Source of the DNA: Ehretia macrophylla
Taxonomy: Eukaryota > Streptophyta > Magnoliopsida > Boraginales > Ehretiaceae
DNA: 64,000 nucleotides
Assembly: GCA_037974665.1 (NCBI GenBank)
Contig: CM075778.1
Coordinates: forward strand, 15,365,001-15,429,000
Direction of reading: 5' to 3'
This document shows, in pieces, positions 58,115 to 64,000 of the stretch; within the stretch, counting starts at the first letter, position 1; each line of letters opens with the position of its first letter. A program made the position numbers and the translations under genes. Under the pieces are notes generated by a model. It worked only from the letters and a program-made list of their open reading frames with translations. It ran no database searches and was not told where the DNA came from.

Positions 58115-61102
58115 TGTAACACCCCGATCCCTCTCCAGACCAGAGCTCTGATCCAAAACCCAAGGTCACGAAAATCAAGAGAAAGCAGATAGAGTTTTCC
58201 CTATTTCTAGGACTAACTACATACCTGCACTCAGAAGAAATAACCACAACAACAGTTTACAGCATTCATTCCATAACTTTCCAAGACTATAAGGTCATCC
58301 AAGCGTTTCTACTATAACAAAATATAACATACAAGCATGCATCTCATTAGTTATTGAAATTCTAAGATCAAGGTTTCAATTATCATACCACTCTAATCTT
58401 TTCTACTTAACTTTCTTAGATATTAACCCATTCAACCATCATTAACTTAGTCTACACAAGCATGCAAACCACTGGGCAATAAATTATAGCATTAAAGTTA
58501 TTACAAACCACTATCACTAGGTGAGCCTCTCTTAGTTACATTAATTACAACCAACAAATATTGACGAGGCACGCAAGCCTCAAAACAATACCTATCATAC
58601 ACAAAATTTACATAGAAACAATCAATTGAAACTAAGTCATGCACTCAAAGAAACTTCTGAGCTTTCTTCTCCTTGGTCTCGAAAGGCACCGAACCTGAAA
58701 TGGTTAAAAAGAGGGAGTGAGTAAACACAATTACTCAGTAAGGGAGGGGAAACAGATATCCGGGGGGTTTTTTAAATTGTTTTCGTGCAATGCAACAACC
58801 ATCAATAAGCTAACTTAGCTATGCTGGACAATATATAATAAGCAATCAAATGTTACCCATTAGAGAGGTCAAACAACCACGATAGCACAAATACAATAAG
58901 CAATCTAGAGGAAACAATAACAATATAACACACAATTCAAATATACAAGCTAATTAACACAAATAAAAGAACACAAGCAATGGTAACTCTCCAACGACTT
59001 AGGGCCTAAGCAAGAGTTACTTAATGAAAATGATACAAGGTTGATCATGAGCACGAACCACGAACCAGGATCCACGCACCACAAACCACGAACTCATATA
59101 GAAAATAACAACGATATCAATAACAAGAAATCCATAAGCCGACATAACCCTATACACCAAACGGGGTGCTACGAATATAACACCCTGTTAATCCTACGAC
59201 CCAGCTCTCCTGGGGCAGTATCCCTAGCGAGAGAGAGAATAGCTATGGAGGATGGTCAATCACTTTCAAGCTCGATGTTGGCTAGTGGGTGGCCACCACA
59301 TTCGTATGAATGGTTGCGCAACCATGATAATGACAACGATAACAATATATGTGAGTTTCACTGGATGATATCTATAATTTCCAAGGAAAACCAATTTGAT
59401 AGCCATACAAGATAACGTATACGAGACAATTTTGTAAGCAATATAGGTATGATAACAATATAGAAAAATGCAATTCTATAGCCATACAAGATAACGTATA
59501 CGAGACAATTTTGCAAGCAATATAGGTATGATAACAATATAGGAAAATGCAAGCATTTTCTATTAAAGTAACTATGTAACCTATTTCATAAAACTTCTAC
59601 AAATAACTACACATGTTATACCAATGCATTCAAGCACTTAGCCAATCAATTGAAGTTAATTAAAACCTCATGAAAAGTAGAACTCCAAGCTATTGCCAAT
59701 ATTAGACTAACTTTGTGACTTTTCCCTTTAGTTCATTAGTTCATTTCAATGCACCTACGAAACCCAAGTTACATATTCCCCAAGCCAGTTATCCTACACT
59801 TCTAAGGGCACTTTATGGCACCACTTAATGCTATGAAAACTTGTTTTCAACTATGTCTATCCCAAAAGTCCTGAAAGTCCCAAGGTTGCTTTGAACTACA
59901 ACTACCCAAATCATCCCTCAAATCAATGCCATAATTACATTTTAAGCACCTCCTCACATAATAAACACTAACTACGGTATTCAATTACACCCAAACAACC
60001 AATCAACAAATGACCCCTTTAGCATTTAATCCAATTTAAGCGAGATTAAACATGTTTTATCCATTTTAAGCTCTATCTTAGGTTCATTAACACCTATGGT
60101 ATCATTATATAGCATATAATTAAGCGTTAAATCAAGAATTAACAAAAACCCTAAAATGTACTATTCATCATCTTCTTCATTTGTCTATCTCACATATCTA
60201 TGGCCAAACAACTAAGCAAAGCACAAAAGGATCCTCTATTAACTTCATAAACACCATTAGAAGCCATTAAAACCAATCAACTAACCATACACATCAAATC
60301 TAAAAATTTACACAAGTTAGATGTAAGCTTATATATGCATAAAAACATGGTATCCTTCACCAATACAAGAGGTAGAAGCTAGGAAAGGCTCTTAGACACT
60401 TGAATTTGAGCTTGGAATAGATTAAAATGGTGAAAGCTAGCAAGATTTTCTTCTCCTTTGGCTCCAAGAAGCTCACGGGTTTGGGGGAGGGGGGTTTCTC
60501 TCTTTTTATTTTGTTTTTGTGTGTACTATATGTATATAAATGTATATATATGTATATATAAGATGTATAGATAGATAGTATATTAGTTGGGCCTTTTGTA
60601 ATAATGTGTATATAGGTTAAATTAAAGCCCAAAACTAATTAAAACTAGCTAGTCCAAAAATACAACTATGTTTTTACTATTCATACGGTACACAAAATAA
60701 TTTTCCTACCCGCCTTCCTGAGGTGCTATGCAAATAAAAATTATGAACGTATGCCCAAAAATAAGTATATATTAAGGAAAAATATACAAGATTTGCAAAA
60801 TAAAATACTTTAATTTTTACCACGGGCTCAGGGCTTGTTTAAAAATGATGAAAATAAGTCTACTAAGTATTAAAAATAATCTTGTATAATGTAAATGTCA
60901 AAATAGTAGTTAAAATATTTTTATTTGAATTTAATAATGCTAGTGTCCCCTTTAAAGAAAACAAGAGAAATAGAAGAAAATAAAACTTCTATATAAATCT
61001 TAAATGCTAAAATATACACATATGCACATAAAACAATTAAATTGGCACAAATTTATATGCAATTAAGTATGATATGCTACATGCTGGGTCCGGGTTGTTA
61101 CA
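58115..61102 (-). repeat. 5' LTR of element H (2988 bp)
   Basis: TGTAACACCCCGATCC at the start, CCGGGTTGTTACA at the end; palindrome at 59312-59323. It is the inverted counterpart of solo LTR G. The 124-, 64- and 91-codon frames are LTR noise. Confidence 0.88.
59400..59557. repeat. 79-bp tandem duplication inside the H LTR
   Basis: TAGCCATACAAGATAACG recurs with period 79 (59400 and 59479) with very few changes. Solo LTR G has a single copy at the matching place (near 47690-47750), so the duplication is specific to H. Confidence 0.85.
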
Positions 61103-61383
61103 GATTATGTTAACTACATGAAATCAAGTTAGGGTTTTATATTAATATAATGCTTTAATCTTTGAAATTTTTTGAAATTCTAGTTTGCTTCTGCTTTGAT
61201 TAATAGCTATAAGATGTTCAAAACCCTAAGAGATCCTTCAAGTACGAGGTGCAGAAGGCAGAACCAGTTCAGGCTTAGGCATAATATGGGAAATTGCCAA
61301 TGGTACAGATTGAGACACAATCGAAGGCACTAGTTTTGGCACAAGATTAGGTTCAAGTGCAGTTTAAAGAGCTATATACAAGA
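61103..61383 (-). pseudogene. Element F gag relic (right arm of inverted duplication)
   Basis: Reverse complement of about 45850-46127, with modest divergence. It continues the right arm beyond the H LTR and is cut at 61383 by LTR I. Confidence 0.65.
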
Positions 61384-61874
61384 TGTAACACCCCGACCCA
61401 TCACGAGATTAGGAATTCCAATAATCAATCTATTCATAACCCAATACCAAACTCGGGCACAGATTTTAGGAAAAACGGACGAAGCCTCCCCTGTTTATAG
61501 TACGAATAGTTCACCTGCACACAAAATATAAATGGACTAGTACCATGTCCAACACATTCCACAACTCCTCAAGGCCATCCGAGCCTTGGTACTCAACAAA
61601 AAATCACAAGCAAACGTTGAATTCAAACTAAACTAACGTATTACATAAACTAGGTTATCATACTATTCTAATGACCTAGTTAAAATAAATTACAATTCCT
61701 CCATACAGTGAATACACACAACTCATGAAAGTAGTCATCTTTACATCTCTTTACAACTCAAGCCACATAACACACAGGGTATCTCTTTCAGGCAACGAAC
61801 TAACAATGAAATCACGAACCTCTTCTTCTTTCAAAGCAACCTGAAATATTGTTGGTGAAAGGGGTGAGCATACA
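61384..61874 (-). mobile_element. LTR I, start only (split by LTR M)
   Basis: Begins TGTAACACCCCGACCC; contains GAAAAACGGACGAAGCCTCCCC and GGCCATCCGAGCCTTGG words shared with other LTRs. Interrupted at 61875; the remainder is outside the window. Confidence 0.7.
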
Positions 61875-64000
61875 TGTAACACCCCGATCTCTCACAAGAT
61901 CGGAGCCCCGATCCAATACCCGAGGTCATAAAAAACGAGGAGAAATGGACGGAGTCTCCCCTATTTATAGGAATATCTAAAACTTGTACACAAAATTTAT
62001 AACCTCAAAACTATAATCCAACCTCCTCCAATATACCCAACCTCCAATATCATCATATACAACAAACTCCTCAAGGTCGTCTGAGCCTTGGAACCCAACA
62101 GTATAACACACAAGAATGCAAGGTTAAATCCATTGAAATTCTATCTTTTCTATCCACTTATCATACCACTCTACATTATCAATCACGCTTTCTTATAATT
62201 TATGTCCAACCGATCAACTAGTTTTCATTGTCCACACAAGCACGCAACATTAACAATAAAGCAAAGCTAAGAGTCATTACATACTGCTACAATTCAAATC
62301 ATACATCATCAACTATCTATTACAATCCTTTAGCAACATAAATATACACAAAACCCATAGGGTTCAAAATAGATCACATATGCACAGTAACTTCACAATC
62401 TTCATATGATCAACAGACAGGCCAACCTCAAGCAACAAGCAACTGCAACTGCTCTAATTGCACCTCCTAAAACATGTTAAAACGAGGAATGAGTAACCAA
62501 AGTTACTCAGTGAGGGAGAGGAATACAGTTAACCGGGGAGATTTTTGAAAAGCTTTTCATGGAATATAACAGTTATATACAAGTAAAGCAGTTAAACAAT
62601 TAGAATAACAAATAATCAATAAGATATCACATATTGAAAAAGGATATGATCGATAACCCTTATTACTCCAATTTCTCAAACCACGAACCACGATATGCCA
62701 AAATCCTAAACACCAATGGGTACTCCGGATGTACCCGATCCTACGACCCAATACCCCCTAGCATACTCCATATCAGGCGAGTCAAAGACTAGGGTACGGG
62801 GCAAGGGCAACCAACACTAGCAAGCTCGATGCCGCCTAGCGAGGCCCATCACACCAGTCCCAAACACTGTGGTTGCGCAACCATCGAAACAGTATCACAG
62901 AATACAACAATATAGCAATATAACAATAAAAGTTATTAAACACATAAATAAGGGACAACAAAGTAGGTTGCCCTCAAACATGAATTTCAATATAAAAACA
63001 ATTCAATAAGCATTAGAATAACAAGATAAACAAGTTCACAAGCTATTTCCAACCTTAAACATGACTTAAGCACACAACCCTTTTGTCTACAAGAACGATT
63101 CAGATTCTAAATAAAACACGAAGAAAAATCTATTCAAACCAACTATCACACATCTCTAATAACACCAAAAGACACCTATCCAAGCCTTAAAAACTCGCTT
63201 TTAGCATAGAAGCTCGGGTAGGCCTCGAGGGTGCATTGAACTATAGCTACCCAATCTGTCCCGCAATTCAACACAACAAAAGTACCAAAAGTGCTTCCAT
63301 GCCTAGTAGAACCCCAAATCAACTTCAATTTGTACCCGGATTCACTCTACAACCGGAACCCCTTTTTGAAATTTTGTTATTTTTGCATTTTAATCAAGAT
63401 TTGAGCAATCTAACTTCATACAACCCTCAATCTAAGTTAATTAACACCTATAGCATCTAAACATAGCATGGAATCATTCTCCAATTCACAATTTAGCAAA
63501 ACCCTAGAAAATGCATTATTCATTGTCTTCCGCATTAGCACCTAAGCAAAAACTCCATAACCAAGCTTTAAAACTACATAAACAAGGTCTCTACAATATG
63601 TAGGCATCATATATCACCTTATTTAAGCATTCTATAAGCAATTAATAACAAATCTAGAAATTATAAAATTTGACAACATTTTTAAAATGCAAATATTATG
63701 CTAAAATCCCTCACCTCTAGAAGTCCAAAATACGCAAGAGTCTAGCCAAAACACCTCTAATTGCACCATTCTCCTTCAATTACCACTCAAAACCACTACC
63801 TAAACACAACAATTCCATGTAACTTAAGGATAACTCAACCACATTAAAACTAGTTACTTCATAACTAATTTACTTCAACTAGATCACAAGGGTTCAACAA
63901 GTTAAGCATCCAACTAAAATACTACATTTTACCGTCAACATACTCAATATAAATCATGCTCCAAGAATCATTTCCATATACCACACTTCACTTGCATAAG
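61875..64000 (-). mobile_element. LTR M, left part, runs off window
   Basis: Begins TGTAACACCCCGATCTC. Shared LTR landmarks are present: AACGAGGAATGAGTAACC near 62480, palindrome GGTTGCGCAACC at 62871-62882 and core GATGCCGCCTAGC near 62828. The right end, TSD and internal region are not in the window. No gene seen. Confidence 0.75.

Larger units (their letters stand above)
56800..61102 (-). mobile_element. Element H: degenerate gypsy element (minus strand)
   Basis: Its 5' LTR (58115-61102), PBS (58101-58112) and gag relic are in minus order. Its 3' LTR survives only as 56800-57240, lacking the terminal 25-30 bases and everything beyond about 440 bp; it is joined directly to gag, so most of gag-pol and of the 3' LTR were deleted. 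The right flank GATTA (61103-61107) is the reverse complement of the G flank TAATC. Confidence 0.8.

Noticed and set aside
1..64000. tRNA, rRNA, snRNA or host protein-coding genes
   Set aside because: No cloverleaf with A/B boxes, no rRNA-like block and no host exon set recognised by eye. The tRNA-like words are retrotransposon primer-binding sites.

Overview
The window is plant nuclear heterochromatin: AT-rich, with no host gene I can defend, built from LTR retrotransposons and solo LTRs nested inside one another. The evidence is repeated 2-4 kb LTRs bounded by TG..CA with 5-bp target-site duplications (TSDs), primer-binding sites (PBS) complementary to plant initiator tRNA-Met, a Ty3/gypsy chromovirus polyprotein of the Tekay/Del type, and a decayed Ty1/copia element. 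It looks eudicot, possibly asterid, but I cannot name the species.

Layout. 1-3480: probable non-autonomous CACTA-like element with inverted subterminal arrays. 3481-23000: a decayed plus-strand Ty1/copia element holding four insertions: a young non-autonomous LTR element (4020-9613, TSD GTAGG); an old solo LTR (13010-18681) that itself holds solo LTR B (13965-16892, TSD ATTTT); and solo LTR C in the copia 3' LTR (19881-22482). 23258-24370: truncated pieces of another gypsy LTR and its internal region. 24737-26770: another solo LTR. About 26950-27932: an element with terminal inverted repeats around a G-rich minisatellite. 27933-45506: a partial plus-sense LTR (F) split by element D (29452-45461), which is split by element E (32055-41899, TSD AAACC).

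45507-61383: fragments of F's leader and gag at both ends in opposite orientation, each abutting the same LTR family at the same TSD, so this is a large inverted duplication. Its left arm (solo LTR G) is split by solo LTR J (TSD TGTGG), which is split by mosaic solo LTR K (TSD AACAC). Its right arm is a degenerate minus-strand element H with a gag relic. 61384-64000: two more nested minus-strand LTRs running off the window.

Element E is the only one with long open frames: gag-protease (37583-39205) and RT-RNase H-integrase-chromodomain (34475-37582). Its LTRs are nearly identical, about 7 differences in 2425 bp by eye, so it inserted very recently. However, an in-frame TAG separates protease from RT, and the integrase H2C2 zinc finger has Tyr in place of its second His. 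Element 1 and element D keep LTRs, PBS and polypurine tract (PPT) but little or no coding sequence, so they would depend on proteins supplied by a relative. Across otherwise diverged LTRs I see shared small signals: a GGTTGCGCAACC palindrome, a GGGCGGCATCGGGCTTGCC-like block, AC-rich then GA-rich tracts, and a hairpin beside the PPT with a compensatory change. These are the most interesting unexplained observations here.
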